Below, one piece after another: positions 17,319 through 27,567 of a stretch of 64,000 nucleotides of DNA; positions within the stretch are counted from its first letter, which is position 1; each line of letters opens with the position of its first letter. Made by a program: the position numbers and the translations under genes. The notes beneath the pieces were generated by a model. It saw only the letters and a program-made list of their open reading frames with translations, had not been told where the DNA came from and ran no database searches. The stretch is from Coriobacteriia bacterium (GTDB taxonomy: Bacteria > Actinomycetota > Coriobacteriia > WRKU01). The stretch spans positions 1 through 64,000 of the forward strand of contig WRKU01000001.1 of NCBI GenBank assembly GCA_009777935.1, given 5' to 3'.

Positions 17319-18236
17319 CGGTACCCCCTCCCACCATGAGATACATAAGCGCCATGCGCACCGCCACCCCGGCAGTAACCTGGTCGAGCACGACACAACG
17401 CGCGTCGTCGGCAACGTCGGCCGAAATCTCAACGCCACGATTCATCGGCCCGGGATGCATCACGATGGCGCCTGCGCCCAGACGTTCCATGCGCAGACGA
17501 TTCATACCAAAGTGGGTAGCGTACTCGCGCAGTGACGGCACGGCGCGACCATCGGCACGCTCGCCTTGAATGCGCAGGAGGTAGACGACGTCGAGGTCGG
17601 CAAGGATGTCATCGAGGGCATATGCCACCTCTGCGCCAAGCTCCTCAGGCACGGCAGGAAGATACGTGGGCGGCGCAATAAACACCGGGGTCGCGCCGAG
17701 ACGCTTGAGCGCAGGCGCAAGCGAGCCGGCAACGCGCGAATGAGCGATATCACCGACGATACCGATCGTCTTTCCTTTGACGGTGCCAATATGCTCCTGC
17801 ATGGTGAACAGGTCGAGTAACGTCTGCGTCGGGTGCTGGTGCATACCGTCGCCCCCGTTAATGATGTGGCCTCGCATGCGTCCGGCAAGCAGCGCGGGAG
17901 CTCCGCTGTACCGATGGCGGACGACGACGATATCACACGCCATCGCATCGAGCGTCGCAGCCGTATCGGCAAGCGACTCCCCTTTTGCCGTTGCGCTCCC
18001 GCTCGACGAGAAGTTGATGACGTCGGCGCCGAGACGCTTCCCCGCAATCTCGAAGCTTGTGCGCGTACGTGTTGATGGCTCAAAGAACGCGTTGATGACG
18101 GTCAAGCCGCGTAGTGTCGGCAACTTTTTTATCTCGCGTTCGTTGATTTCCTTAAACGACTGTGCGGTGCTCAGTGTCTGTTCGATCTCAGCATTAGTGA
18201 GGTCATCGATAGTCAGAAGGTTATGGCGTGCGAACA

Positions 18237-18237
<1 letters not shown>
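17302..18237 (-). CDS. pyrB: Aspartate carbamoyltransferase catalytic chain
   Basis: 311 residues. The carbamoyl-phosphate signature FEPSTRTRTSFE is at about 52-63, the HPTQTLLDLFT loop in the middle and the HPGPMNRGVE loop near the C-terminus. No pyrI regulatory subunit is present, so it should be an unregulated trimer-based enzyme as in Gram-positive bacteria. TAATG overlap with pyrR (1 bp). Confidence 0.95.
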
Positions 18238-18848
<611 letters not shown>

Positions 18849-18868
18849 TTAAAGGTACGTCTCGCGTC

Positions 18869-18898
18869 AGTATAACACTATTCAAGATAGTCGCGCAA
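18869..18898 (-). promoter_or_regulatory. Candidate pyr operon promoter
   Basis: Minus strand TTGCGC (18893-18898), an 18-bp spacer and TATACT (18869-18874). It straddles the end of rpoD. The transcript would begin near 18862, just upstream of the PyrR-binding loop, leaving a leader of about 47 nt. Confidence 0.45.
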
Positions 18899-20254
18899 GC
18901 GGCTGGATTGGCCGGGATGACGTAGCTTGTTGAGCGTCTTCGACTCGATTTGGCGAATACGCTCGCGCGTGACGCCGAACTCGCGTCCGACCTCCTCAAG
19001 CGTACGCGGATGCCCATCGGTAAGGCCAAAGCGCAGCTCAATGACTTTGCGTTCACGGTCGGAGAGCTCGGCCAGCACCGTGTTGACCTGTTCTTGCAGC
19101 AAGGTGATACCGGCGGCTTCGGCCGGGCCGAGCACCGCTTCGTCCTCAAGAAAGTCGCCGAGCTGGCTGTCTTCTTCTTCACCAATCGGTGTTTCGAGCG
19201 AGACTGGCTCTTGGCTAATCTTGAGTATCTCGCGTACGCGGTCCTCGTCGAGCTCCATGCGCTCGCCAATCTGAGCCGGCGTCGGATCCTCGCCGAGCTC
19301 TTGGACGAGCTGACGCTGAATGCGAATAAGCTTATTGATGGTCTCGACCATATGCACGGGAATACGAATCGTGCGTGCTTGGTCGGCGATTGCTCGGGTA
19401 ATCGCCTGACGAATCCACCACGTCGCATACGTCGAGAACTTGAAGCCTTTCGTGTAGTCGAACTTTTCGACGGCGCGAATCAGGCCAAGGTTACCTTCTT
19501 GAATGAGGTCGAGGAAAGACATGCCGCGTCCGATGTATTTCTTGGCAATCGAGACGACAAGGCGCAAGTTCGCCTCAACGAGCTGTGACTTCGACTGCAG
19601 GCCAATCTGTTCTTGGCGCACCAGACGGCGCATCTGCACGCGAGAGAGTTCGACGCCATCGTCTTCGGCCTGTTCGATCTCGGCCGTCGCTTCAAGGCCC
19701 TTCTCAATCTTTTTTGCGAGATCGACCTCTTGTGCAGCCGTCAACAGATCGACCTTGCCGATCTCCTTGAGATACATACGCACACTGTCGGCCGTCAGCC
19801 CCGGTGCCGCCGTCGCCTCAGCACGAGTCTTAGCACGACGGCTCTTCGAAGCGGCACGCGCCTCCTCACGCAAGAGTGCATCGACCTCCTTGACGTCGAT
19901 GTCGGTTACGCTCTCCTCTTCGGCTTCGACCTCGGCCAGCGCAGCGGCGTCTGGCTCGGCTATTTCGAGGTCAACGAGTCCTTCGGCCGCGATATCGGCG
20001 TCACCGGGCTCCATGTCTTCGAGCCCGAGAGGGGCCTCTTCATCGACTGCCTCGACCGTCACTGCTACAACCTTCTTAGCCGTCGCAGCTTTTGTAGTTT
20101 TCGTAGTTCTCGTAGCTTTTTTAGCTTTGGTAGCTTTCGTAGCCTTTGTAGCCTTCGTGGCTTTTGTAGCTCTTGTGGCCTTTGTAGCTTTGGTAGCCTT
20201 TGTGGCTTTGGTGGTAGCTGTCTTCTTTGTTGCCGGTTTTTTGCTCTGCGCCAT
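18878..20254 (-). CDS. rpoD: Primary RNA polymerase sigma factor
   Basis: 458 residues. Region 1.2 follows an acidic stretch; region 2 has [20 protein letters not shown] and [20 protein letters not shown]; region 4 has [21 protein letters not shown]. The N-terminal 60 residues are a Lys-Ala-Thr repeat, a low-complexity basic tail seen in actinobacterial HrdB-type sigmas. Start: GAAGG lies 9 nt before ATG 20254. A TTG at 20281 is in frame but has no good site. Confidence 0.97.
   Translation of the reverse strand: MAQSKKPATKKTATTKATKATKATKATRATKATKATKATKATKAKKATRTTKTTKAATAKKVVAVTVEAVDEEAPLGLEDMEPGDADIAAEGLVDLEIAEPDAAALAEVEAEEESVTDIDVKEVDALLREEARAASKSRRAKTRAEATAAPGLTADSVRMYLKEIGKVDLLTAAQEVDLAKKIEKGLEATAEIEQAEDDGVELSRVQMRRLVRQEQIGLQSKSQLVEANLRLVVSIAKKYIGRGMSFLDLIQEGNLGLIRAVEKFDYTKGFKFSTYATWWIRQAITRAIADQARTIRIPVHMVETINKLIRIQRQLVQELGEDPTPAQIGERMELDEDRVREILKISQEPVSLETPIGEEEDSQLGDFLEDEAVLGPAEAAGITLLQEQVNTVLAELSDRERKVIELRFGLTDGHPRTLEEVGREFGVTRERIRQIESKTLNKLRHPGQSSRLRDYLE
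20083..20212. repeat. Low-complexity (Lys-Ala-Thr)n coding repeat in rpoD
   Basis: About fourteen near-identical 9-bp units encode KAT/RAT/KTT triplets (residues about 15-57). Units differ mostly at wobble positions. Slippage could vary their number between strains. Confidence 0.85.
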
Positions 20255-20334
20255 GCCGCCCGCCTTCTCGTTTTTTACCAACCTATCTTAACATATGCGA
20301 GTGGGCGTTTTGTACTCGTGCCCAGAGACTGAAG

Positions 20335-21024
20335 CTACGCGCTCCGAACCTGCTCTACTTGCTCGACGATAAGATTTGTTACGTATTCGATCGTCATAAT
20401 CGTCGAATCAACGATGAGTGCATCGTCGGCAGGACGCAGTGGCGAGAGTTCGCGCTGCGAGTCGTATTCGTCGCGTCGTACGATGTCGGCAAGCGTCGCT
20501 TCATAGTCCACCTCAAGCCCACGCTCAAGATTCTGTGCAGCTCGACGACGCGCGCGCTCTTCAGCGCTTGCGGTCAAAAAAACTTTGACGGCTGCGTCGG
20601 GAAACACAACCGTACCAATGTCTCGACCCTCGACAACGTAGCCGATGCCCTCATCGGCAGCTCCCTCAGCGAGCATACGCTGCTGTGCGACGAGCGCCTC
20701 GCGCACCTCGCGCAACGCAGAGACAGGGCTGACGGCCACATCAATCTCAGGCGTGCGAATTGCATCGGTCACCTCGGTGCCTGCAATGAACACGCGTGAG
20801 GGTAGCACGTCACCGTCGGTGTAGCCGAACTCGATAGGATCGGTCTCGGCGATAGCACGCAGAGCGGCTGCATTATCGAGCGCCACGCCCTGTGCACGTG
20901 CTTGCACCGCAATCGCGCGATACATCGCACCGGTGTCCAGATAGTGGAACCCGAGCGCCTCGGCAGCGCGTTTTGCTATCGTTGACTTGCCTGAGCCGGC
21001 CGGCCCATCGATCGCTACGACCAC
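20335..21024 (-). CDS. cmk: Cytidylate kinase
   Basis: 229 residues from GTG 21024. Walker A AIDGPAGSGKST, YLDTGAMYRA, EGRDIGTVVFPDA and ERARRR (lid) are all typical. It phosphorylates CMP and dCMP. GTG is preferred because GAGGAGGG is 3 nt upstream and longer frames run far into hisC. It overlaps the hisC stop by 10 bp. Confidence 0.93.
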   Translation of the reverse strand: MVVAIDGPAGSGKSTIAKRAAEALGFHYLDTGAMYRAIAVQARAQGVALDNAAALRAIAETDPIEFGYTDGDVLPSRVFIAGTEVTDAIRTPEIDVAVSPVSALREVREALVAQQRMLAEGAADEGIGYVVEGRDIGTVVFPDAAVKVFLTASAEERARRRAAQNLERGLEVDYEATLADIVRRDEYDSQRELSPLRPADDALIVDSTIMTIEYVTNLIVEQVEQVRSA

Positions 21025-22142
21025 GTTCCCTCCTCTACCAGCGCTTCCAGCGCGGCGATGGTGCGCGTCACCTCGTCGGGTGAGCCCACACCGATACGCA
21101 GCGCAGGGGTGTCGCCGAAGTCGCGCACGATGATGCCTTTCTTGAGCAGCGCCTGAAAGGCCCCCTGTGGTCGCGGCGCATGGACCCATACGAAGTTCGC
21201 CTGCGAAGCAGCGTATGTGATGCCGAGCTGCTCGCACGCCTCTTCGATGCGGCGGCGTCCCTCGGCGTTCACCGTAGTGCGTCGAGCGAGCTCGGCGTTG
21301 TCGGCCAGCGCTGCGGTCGCCATCGCCTGCGCTGCGACATTGACGTTGAACGGCGCGCGTATCTTGCCAAGCGCTTCGGCGAGCGCGACCGGCATGACGC
21401 CGTAGCCACATCGCATCCCGGCCATCGCGTATGCCTTCGAGAAGGTCCGCAGCACGACGAGGGGGCGCTCGCCATCGAACCATTCGAGTGCGTTCGTCTC
21501 GGCGTCGGCGGCAACGAACTCGAAGTAGGCTTCATCGACGACGACAAGCACATCGCGCGGCACCGTATCCATGAACGCCGCAAACGCCTCACGCGTGTAG
21601 ATGGTGCCGGTCGGGTTGTTAGGATTGCAGAGCACCACAATTTTGGTGCGCTCAGTGATGGCTTCGCGCATTGCGTCAAGATCGTACTCTTCGCGCTCGT
21701 TAAGTGCGACCGGCACCGCGGTGGCCCCAGTCAGCTCGCACATAAGCGGATAGACGATAAAGCTCGGCCAGCCATAGACGACCTCATCGCCAACGCCAAG
21801 CGTCGCATACGCGAGCAGCATCAGCAACTCGTTTGAGCCGTTGCCCACGACGATATATGCTTCATCGACATCGAGGCGCGCGCTCAGTGCCGTCTTGAGC
21901 TCATGTGCGCCACCGTCGGGATAGCGATTCGCCGTACGAAGCGCCCGCTCCCCTGCCGCAAGCGCGGTGGTAAACGGCGGGAAGGGGCTTTCGTTACTCG
22001 AAATCTTTACGAGCTCACACGCATCGGTGATGTCACGCACCTGCTCCTCACGCAAGCCCGGCTTATAGGGACGCATGGGATGTACGCGTGCGTTTATGAA
22101 GGTGGCCCAGTTTATGTTTCTCGCTGTGTTCTTCGTTTCCAT
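21015..22142 (-). CDS. hisC: Histidinol-phosphate aminotransferase
   Basis: 375 residues, class I/II PLP aminotransferase. Landmarks are SSNESPFPP, VGNGSNELL, CNPNNPTGTIY, VVDEAYFEF, the PLP lysine in TFSKAYAMAGMRCGY and LRIGVGSPDE. HisC-family enzymes also accept aromatic substrates; no other his gene is nearby, so an aromatic role is possible. A TATAAT box ends 6 nt before ATG 22142, implying a leaderless message. Confidence 0.88.
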   Translation of the reverse strand: METKNTARNINWATFINARVHPMRPYKPGLREEQVRDITDACELVKISSNESPFPPFTTALAAGERALRTANRYPDGGAHELKTALSARLDVDEAYIVVGNGSNELLMLLAYATLGVGDEVVYGWPSFIVYPLMCELTGATAVPVALNEREEYDLDAMREAITERTKIVVLCNPNNPTGTIYTREAFAAFMDTVPRDVLVVVDEAYFEFVAADAETNALEWFDGERPLVVLRTFSKAYAMAGMRCGYGVMPVALAEALGKIRAPFNVNVAAQAMATAALADNAELARRTTVNAEGRRRIEEACEQLGITYAASQANFVWVHAPRPQGAFQALLKKGIIVRDFGDTPALRIGVGSPDEVTRTIAALEALVEEGTWS

Positions 22143-22148
22143 GCTCTC

Positions 22149-22154
22149 ATTATA
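22149..22154 (-). promoter_or_regulatory. hisC -10 box, leaderless configuration
   Basis: TATAAT on the minus strand, then GAGAGC, then ATG. The spacing puts the transcription start at the A of ATG. The -35 would fall in the upstream terminator hairpin and is poor. Confidence 0.6.
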
Positions 22155-22157
22155 AGC

Positions 22158-22184
22158 GAAAGGCGGCCTCTGAGACCGCCTTTC
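22158..22184 (-). terminator. Rho-independent terminator after the FKBP gene
   Basis: GAAAGGCGG-TCTCAGAGG-CCGCCTTTC hairpin: an 11-bp class stem with a small loop. It lies 22 bp after the FKBP stop and just upstream of the hisC promoter. Confidence 0.75.
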
Positions 22185-22206
22185 ATCTACTCGTTTCTCG
22201 CCACGC

Positions 22207-22659
22207 CTACTGAACGTCGAGAAGTTCTACCTCAAAGATGAGCGTTGCGCCGGGTGGGATAACGTTGCCGCTACCACTATCACCATACGCCATATGAGCC
22301 GGAATAGTGAGCTGGCGCACGCCGCCAACCTTCATGCCGACGAGACCAACATCCCAACCTTCGATGACCCGTCCGGCACCAAGCACAAAGGTGAATGGAG
22401 CACGACCGACCGAGCTGTCGAACTCGGTACCATCGACGAGTGTGCCGGTGTAGTGCACCTCGAGTGTCTTGCCATCCACGGCCTCTTCGCCGTCACCAAC
22501 TACGATGTCTTCAATCTGCAACTCGCTCACCTGTCCTTCCGGCATGTTAAAAATCTGTGTCGTGTCGTCCGGTACATCTGCATCGGCGGCACCTCCTGCA
22601 CAGCCAATGAGTGCAAAAACACACATCGCCATGAGCATACCTAGTAGCAACTTTTTCAT
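22207..22659 (-). CDS. FKBP-type peptidyl-prolyl isomerase, lipoprotein
   Basis: 150 residues. Lipoprotein signal peptide MKKLLLGMLMAMCVFALIGC with the lipobox Cys at 20. The FKBP domain (about 46-150) has VHYTGTLVDGTEFDSS, VIEGWDVGLVGMKVGG, AYGDSG and IPPGATLIFEVELLDV, so active-site residues are conserved. It should act as an extracytoplasmic folding helper. GAGGAGG lies about 8 nt upstream. It sits directly beside the left end of the island; before integration it would have followed tRNA-His. Confidence 0.93.
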   Translation of the reverse strand: MKKLLLGMLMAMCVFALIGCAGGAADADVPDDTTQIFNMPEGQVSELQIEDIVVGDGEEAVDGKTLEVHYTGTLVDGTEFDSSVGRAPFTFVLGAGRVIEGWDVGLVGMKVGGVRQLTIPAHMAYGDSGSGNVIPPGATLIFEVELLDVQ

Positions 22660-22695
22660 GTCCTACGCCTCCTCTAAATGTCGCACGAGATAAGC

Positions 22696-22718
22696 TGGGG
22701 CGAGCAACGGGATTCGAA
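22696..22718. repeat. attL: 23-bp copy of the tRNA-His 3' end
   Basis: Identical over 23 bp to 38653-38675, the T-loop-to-CCA end of tRNA-His. Similarity stops on both sides. This is the typical scar of tRNA-targeted integration. Confidence 0.9.
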
Positions 22719-22827
22719 TTCAGATTATCCCGCATATTTAAGCACAAAACTCGCCGTTAATCGGACTAAATTGTACCATACCGTATCACGTGGCGTGACA
22801 AAAATGTGACAGAGCCGTGCGTTCTTC

Positions 22828-25800
22828 TCATGTATGTAATCCCACACGAGAAGCGCGTTCCTTGATTGCTAATGCTGCAGCCCTCTCCTCCTCGGAACCA
22901 GCAAGTCTCTTGTCCCAGTTATCGGTGGCAGCATCCATAAATCCCTCCCCAAGAAGAATATTGTCTAAATAATCAGGTGAGATTGCATCTACGACTTGAA
23001 TAAAGTCAGAAAGATCTTCACATAGATATCTGTGTCGATCATCTAGCTTTAATGAGTTGCGTATATTTGATTCATTATCTTGTAGAACCCTAAGAGCTGC
23101 TTGATGGTCGATAGCTTCTATGACCCGCAATGCTTCAGCACATTCATCGAAGCAACCTGGACACCGAAGTTTGACACGCCCACTTTCAGCCAACCTTACT
23201 GCAAGTTCCGGCACTAAATCTACCGCACGAGAATCAATTGCCACCCACTCACTCTCATACTTCTCAAAAAGCATACGACCTGGCTGGCTGTCACTTGCAT
23301 AACAAAAGGCAATTAGGATCTGCTGAAGACTTTCATTATCAAAGGGACCTGCAGATACTGTCTCCTCTAGGGCGGTAGCATCGACGTGTTGCATCATTTC
23401 GTCAATTGCGTTTTGAGAAACTGCCCCAATCGAATAAGTGAGCATACCAAAGCTTTCCAGCTCGACACGATTTGCCTTCCGCACATTCTTTCCTACTTTT
23501 GACCAATCAACTTCCTCAATCCATTTTCTTATGGCTGCTCCATAGGTAGCGTAATCATCGCCAAAACCTTCCTTGTACGCAAAGCTATAGCAGGTAACGA
23601 GCCAAGAGAACATGGCGCGAGCTGTACTGGCAGGATTATCTTCCATGCTCTCTTTCAAAACAGGACTGACAACCCCAAAAGCAACTGTGCCAAGAAAGGG
23701 ATCTAGAAAAACTAATCTTTGGATTAGTTCGCAAATCCCATAAATTGAATCCGAGACACTAGCTTTACTAAACCAATCAAAGCATTGTTCTTTGCTCACC
23801 TTATGACAAAGTAGTTTTTCTTGATCAGGTTCAGCCTCATGGTCAATTTGGGAATATTCGCAAATAAGTCTTTCCCATGCCCCTGCGTTTTGCACTGAGC
23901 CATGCTCGAACATGCGACCAAGAGTATCTGAGAAAGATACTGTCGTCAAAACATCGGTATGTCGCTCTGTACTGCCTCTTCCCCTGAAAGAAGATATCAA
24001 GGTTCCGAGACCGAAGGCATCTTCATCAGTGCAAACCGCCAGCCATACCTTAGCCCTGTCTGCAATTAAATCAAGAAGATCGTCAGGGACAAGACTGTCT
24101 CGAATGAGTTCACTTAATAACAAACTTGCCAAATGCACATCATCCGGATTCTCTCGGGAAAGACAACTGCTTACGACTAGATTTACAGTATCCGCATCAA
24201 ACACGAGTCTTCCGGAAGGATATATCTCACGAGCCCAACAGAGTTCACTGACAAGCCAATACTTACCTTTCAGGGCAATTTCGTCAGATGCTAAACGTTG
24301 ACGGATATAATCGACTATTCCGCTTTCCGTACTCCTGGTGTCATCATAAATAACCCTATTGATAACTGCACCCGTAAAACGTATGTGGGGGCATCTATAA
24401 TACCCACCTTGTTCAGAAATAAGTCTGGAACCTTCAATATCTGTTAGTGCGGACTCGCAATCTATGTCAACAAAATTCAACCTTAGGAGATTTTTGAGTT
24501 CCGCTCGCCTAATGCCTCCATCGAGACTTAGCAATTGTTCAGTAGCAATAACCACATACGCAACCCAAGCAGAGTCACTCAGTCCTGCCATGCGACTTTT
24601 GATTTCACGATCACCGCCACGCATGATACTCATGAATTCCCACGGAGATCTAGCAGAGGAGGCGTCGCTTATCCTCCTGTGTATGCTTTCTCGTGCCGCT
24701 CCAATTCCAACTCTATTGTCAAGTTCAGAAACAACCTCGACCAATTCATTTGCTCTTGAATCACAAAAGGTCTTAATAGTCTTTACAGATTGCGCATCAT
24801 GAAGACTTGTTGATTCTTCTCTGATTGTGCCCCACTCAGTTGTACAGGCGATAATTTTGCAGTTCGCAGAGACCGATCTTTCAAGTGCTAAGCGAATGTC
24901 TGGTGCTACTGCCTGGCAGTCGTCCACTACCGCGACAACCAGCGATTCAATAGTACGAAGCTCACGGACAGCATCCATTGTTACATTTCCGGGATTTGCC
25001 GACTCAATAACATTCCAGCCATCCCTACCCATATCACGCGCAACCTGAAAAGCAGTCAGAGATTTCCCTGATCCACTACCACCGGCTACTATGGCAAATC
25101 CTCCGCCCTTTAAGTCCGCTAGGATTTTTTCCGCACCTGGTAATCTCGGAGCAGAATCAACATCTTGCGGACCAAGACGCATACCCGAAAGGACAGCGGA
25201 CAATCCTCGCTGTCGATCATAATTGACCCACTGCCAATGAAGCAACTCTCCCGTAGCACTTAATTGTTCAGCCATTATTGGCAAAATAGTATCAGCTGTA
25301 CCAGCAAGACCGTTGTGTCCGGTAGCACTTGGACTTACTCGATAATAACCATACTTCTCCCTAAGCGGAATTGCCAAGTGCTTCTCAACAATTTCGTCAC
25401 TGCCCGAGTAGCCTATTTCAATCAGAGTAGCAGTATGTTGCTCTAATAGCGCATCAAGTCTATCGACAATCTCTTCTGGCACCACGCCACCCTCGTAAGG
25501 AAAAACCCAATGCCCTTGAATGTCTCTAGCATCTCCATGCGGCTTAATCAAAATGTCCTGCGGTATCTCGGCCCCAAAAAGCGACCTATAGGCTCTTTCT
25601 AGTAAAGTATCCCAGTTCAAAGAGACGGCGTATTTGACGTGTTCATGCTTAATCATTTTCGCTAAGGCAAGATGGGCGGCTGTCGGATTTTTTTCAAGAT
25701 CAAGAACTGCGAAAAGCTCTTTGAAGGTCACTGCAAGAGTCCTTGAATTGGCAAGTGCAATCCAAGCCATCTCAATGCGCTTAGAATCGCTGTCAATTAT

Positions 25801-26007
25801 CTGCTTAGCCGGACCATCGGAAACAGCAAGTGCTGTCGCAAGTTGCTTTCGTTCTTCAGGATTTTTATCAAAAGTTTTCCAAAGCAATGCCGTAAGTTCA
25901 TTTGCCATCGGATGAGATGACGCCGACATGCCGGCCCCTACTATGACAATAGCGCCGTAGGAATTGACCATTCTTGTAGCGTTTTGCAGGTTTTCCTCTA
26001 CTGGCAT
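22828..26007 (-). CDS. SIR2-domain/P-loop NTPase (STAND-like) defence protein
   Basis: 1059 residues. The N-terminal SIR2-like domain (1-260) has VGAGMSASS (23-31), SLNWDTLLE (129-137), KPHGDA (155-160, catalytic His157) and EIGYSGSDE (197-205). The NTPase domain has Walker A GGSGSGKS (309-316) and a Walker B-like VVAVVDD (357-363). The remaining 600 or so residues are helical, without recognised repeats, and probably sense a trigger. SIR2 domains fused to such modules (Avs5, DSR families) deplete NAD+ after phage sensing; the same mechanism is inferred here. GGAGG lies 4 nt before ATG 26007. It has its own promoter, so it is not simply the end of the next operon. Confidence 0.8.
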   Translation of the reverse strand: MPVEENLQNATRMVNSYGAIVIVGAGMSASSHPMANELTALLWKTFDKNPEERKQLATALAVSDGPAKQIIDSDSKRIEMAWIALANSRTLAVTFKELFAVLDLEKNPTAAHLALAKMIKHEHVKYAVSLNWDTLLERAYRSLFGAEIPQDILIKPHGDARDIQGHWVFPYEGGVVPEEIVDRLDALLEQHTATLIEIGYSGSDEIVEKHLAIPLREKYGYYRVSPSATGHNGLAGTADTILPIMAEQLSATGELLHWQWVNYDRQRGLSAVLSGMRLGPQDVDSAPRLPGAEKILADLKGGGFAIVAGGSGSGKSLTAFQVARDMGRDGWNVIESANPGNVTMDAVRELRTIESLVVAVVDDCQAVAPDIRLALERSVSANCKIIACTTEWGTIREESTSLHDAQSVKTIKTFCDSRANELVEVVSELDNRVGIGAARESIHRRISDASSARSPWEFMSIMRGGDREIKSRMAGLSDSAWVAYVVIATEQLLSLDGGIRRAELKNLLRLNFVDIDCESALTDIEGSRLISEQGGYYRCPHIRFTGAVINRVIYDDTRSTESGIVDYIRQRLASDEIALKGKYWLVSELCWAREIYPSGRLVFDADTVNLVVSSCLSRENPDDVHLASLLLSELIRDSLVPDDLLDLIADRAKVWLAVCTDEDAFGLGTLISSFRGRGSTERHTDVLTTVSFSDTLGRMFEHGSVQNAGAWERLICEYSQIDHEAEPDQEKLLCHKVSKEQCFDWFSKASVSDSIYGICELIQRLVFLDPFLGTVAFGVVSPVLKESMEDNPASTARAMFSWLVTCYSFAYKEGFGDDYATYGAAIRKWIEEVDWSKVGKNVRKANRVELESFGMLTYSIGAVSQNAIDEMMQHVDATALEETVSAGPFDNESLQQILIAFCYASDSQPGRMLFEKYESEWVAIDSRAVDLVPELAVRLAESGRVKLRCPGCFDECAEALRVIEAIDHQAALRVLQDNESNIRNSLKLDDRHRYLCEDLSDFIQVVDAISPDYLDNILLGEGFMDAATDNWDKRLAGSEEERAAALAIKERASRVGLHT

Positions 26008-26248
26008 TGACCCTCCATACATCAAAACTAATTAGTTGTGGCACCCTCATATTATATGCGCTCGCGACAATCATGGGTCCAATCCAAAATTGGTTGGTAG
26101 AATTCAAGAGCCTTCATGGTCAACACTTGCTAAAGATGGATTTTGTTGGATTAACTGAAGGATCGGAAACTTCGTCCCAGTCGATCAAAATTTAACCGGA
26201 GTGATGCGACATAAAATCTTGACACGAAAATGGTACAGAAGTGTGTCA
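26008..26248. promoter_or_regulatory. Gap with SIR2-gene promoter
   Basis: This 241-bp AT-rich gap separates the SIR2 gene from the operon upstream. A perfect TATAAT (minus strand, 26051-26056) lies about 44 bp before the ATG; no clear -35. Nothing else recognised. Confidence 0.45.
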
Positions 26249-26971
26249 TTATTCCGGGATTAAGTCAATGCTTGCCAGTAGCATTTTTCCAAGTCTAGTA
26301 ATGCCTATGGATTTCCGTTCAGGCTTTCCTATGGAATCGACGTTTGCCACCTTTGTCCTATCATCAATCTTGAAAGTTCTAATTTTTTCCTCTAAAAGAT
26401 TGAGCTGCAGAAGATGCTCTCTATAACTATCCTGAAGTGCTTTTTTGTCACGCGTCCTATCACTGGGCGGCATAGACTTATCTGCGGACACCAATACATT
26501 TTCGTGTTTGGTTTGAAACTCCTTGTCGCCTCCAATAGAAAGACCGAAATAGTATCTAAGCCAAAGTATCTCAATATCATTCAATTCATTTAGGATTCGG
26601 AGAAGATGCTTTGATTCGACATACGATATATCTTCAGAAGTAAGACTGTTTGCGACAAGTGATGCCAAATACGAACGTCGTTCCTCAGTTACTGCTCGTG
26701 CAGCAGCAATTACGGCATCTTCGAGCAAATCCGTAAAGTCTGCATCCTGCATGATGTCGTTTGCATTGCTCCATTCAAGAGCATCTATTCGCTCCTCTAA
26801 CTTGACTGAAAAATCAGCAATCCGGTCTATGCGCTGATTGGGAATAATAGTAGTGATTAGCTCACCCAGAAGCCCACCAGCAATCGGAATAGCACTTAGG
26901 GCTGCGCGGGATATCGCAGCCAAATAATCCATCTTATTTTCTGCCAGTTGTTTCTCAGCGCTGCTTTTCAT
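26249..26971 (-). CDS. Unknown 240-residue protein closing the DCD/FAD/TIM/kinase operon
   Basis: No family recognised. Residues about 21-45 (AALSAIPIAGGLLGELITTI) are hydrophobic and glycine-rich, followed by a long helical charged region (48-125). The C-terminus (about 200-240, IGITRLGKMLLASIDLI) resembles a winged-helix tail. It could be membrane-associated. It is 11 bp after the kinase gene on the same strand, so very probably co-transcribed. A function linked to its four upstream enzymes, or to the SIR2 gene downstream, is inference only. Confidence 0.55.
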   Translation of the reverse strand: MKSSAEKQLAENKMDYLAAISRAALSAIPIAGGLLGELITTIIPNQRIDRIADFSVKLEERIDALEWSNANDIMQDADFTDLLEDAVIAAARAVTEERRSYLASLVANSLTSEDISYVESKHLLRILNELNDIEILWLRYYFGLSIGGDKEFQTKHENVLVSADKSMPPSDRTRDKKALQDSYREHLLQLNLLEEKIRTFKIDDRTKVANVDSIGKPERKSIGITRLGKMLLASIDLIPE

Positions 26972-26982
26972 GGGATGGAAGA

Positions 26983-27567
26983 TTAAAAAGGAAACCCACG
27001 CGACTTCATTTCACCACGAACGGTTTCCACTCTTTGCTCAAGAGAGCCATTCACAGTGATGAAGTCCACATCGTTTTCCATCAGCAGAGAATAGATCATG
27101 GTATCCACTCTGCTTCGGTAATCCTCATCGCCAGGACGTACGTCATCCATAGTTAAGGGAAATTCAATCGGAAAATACACGTAGAAGTCGTACTTTTCTT
27201 TTTCCATCAACCAGATATTGCGCATCATCTCAATCAACGAATCTGGCACATAGGGTCTAGGAAGTTCCTTATTAACAAGTGCATAAGCAAGTGGATCAAG
27301 TATTGTCCTGTCACTGACAAAAACATCATACGCAAACATAGCCTGTTCGGCTGTAAGTTGATCGTTCACGTAATGAATATAGGACTCCATATTCGCGTCC
27401 TGATTTAGGGGATACCCTTTTGCTATTATCTTTCGAGCTACCTCCGTAATATGCTTGAGGTCAAACTCAGGAGACAAATCGTGCTTCAATTGGTCAAACA
27501 AGGTTGTTTTGCCAGTACAATGCGAACCAGCCAAAGCGATACTTATTGAGTTGTGCTTAGTCCCCAT
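26983..27567 (-). CDS. P-loop ATPase/kinase, NadR/AAA_28-like
   Basis: 194 residues. Walker A AGSHCTGKTTL (14-24), FVSDRTILDPLAYALV (about 82-97, Walker B-like with the DR motif of nucleoside kinases) and a downstream helical lid. The fold resembles NadR-type ribosylnicotinamide kinases and deoxynucleoside kinases; the substrate cannot be told. It overlaps the TIM-barrel gene by 11 bp, so translation is coupled. Confidence 0.65.
   Translation of the reverse strand: MGTKHNSISIALAGSHCTGKTTLFDQLKHDLSPEFDLKHITEVARKIIAKGYPLNQDANMESYIHYVNDQLTAEQAMFAYDVFVSDRTILDPLAYALVNKELPRPYVPDSLIEMMRNIWLMEKEKYDFYVYFPIEFPLTMDDVRPGDEDYRSRVDTMIYSLLMENDVDFITVNGSLEQRVETVRGEMKSRGFPF

Noticed and set aside
20335-21483. 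382-residue form of Cmk with a long N-terminal extension
   Set aside because: The extension is out-of-frame hisC sequence; GTG 21024 has a strong ribosome-binding site and gives the family length.
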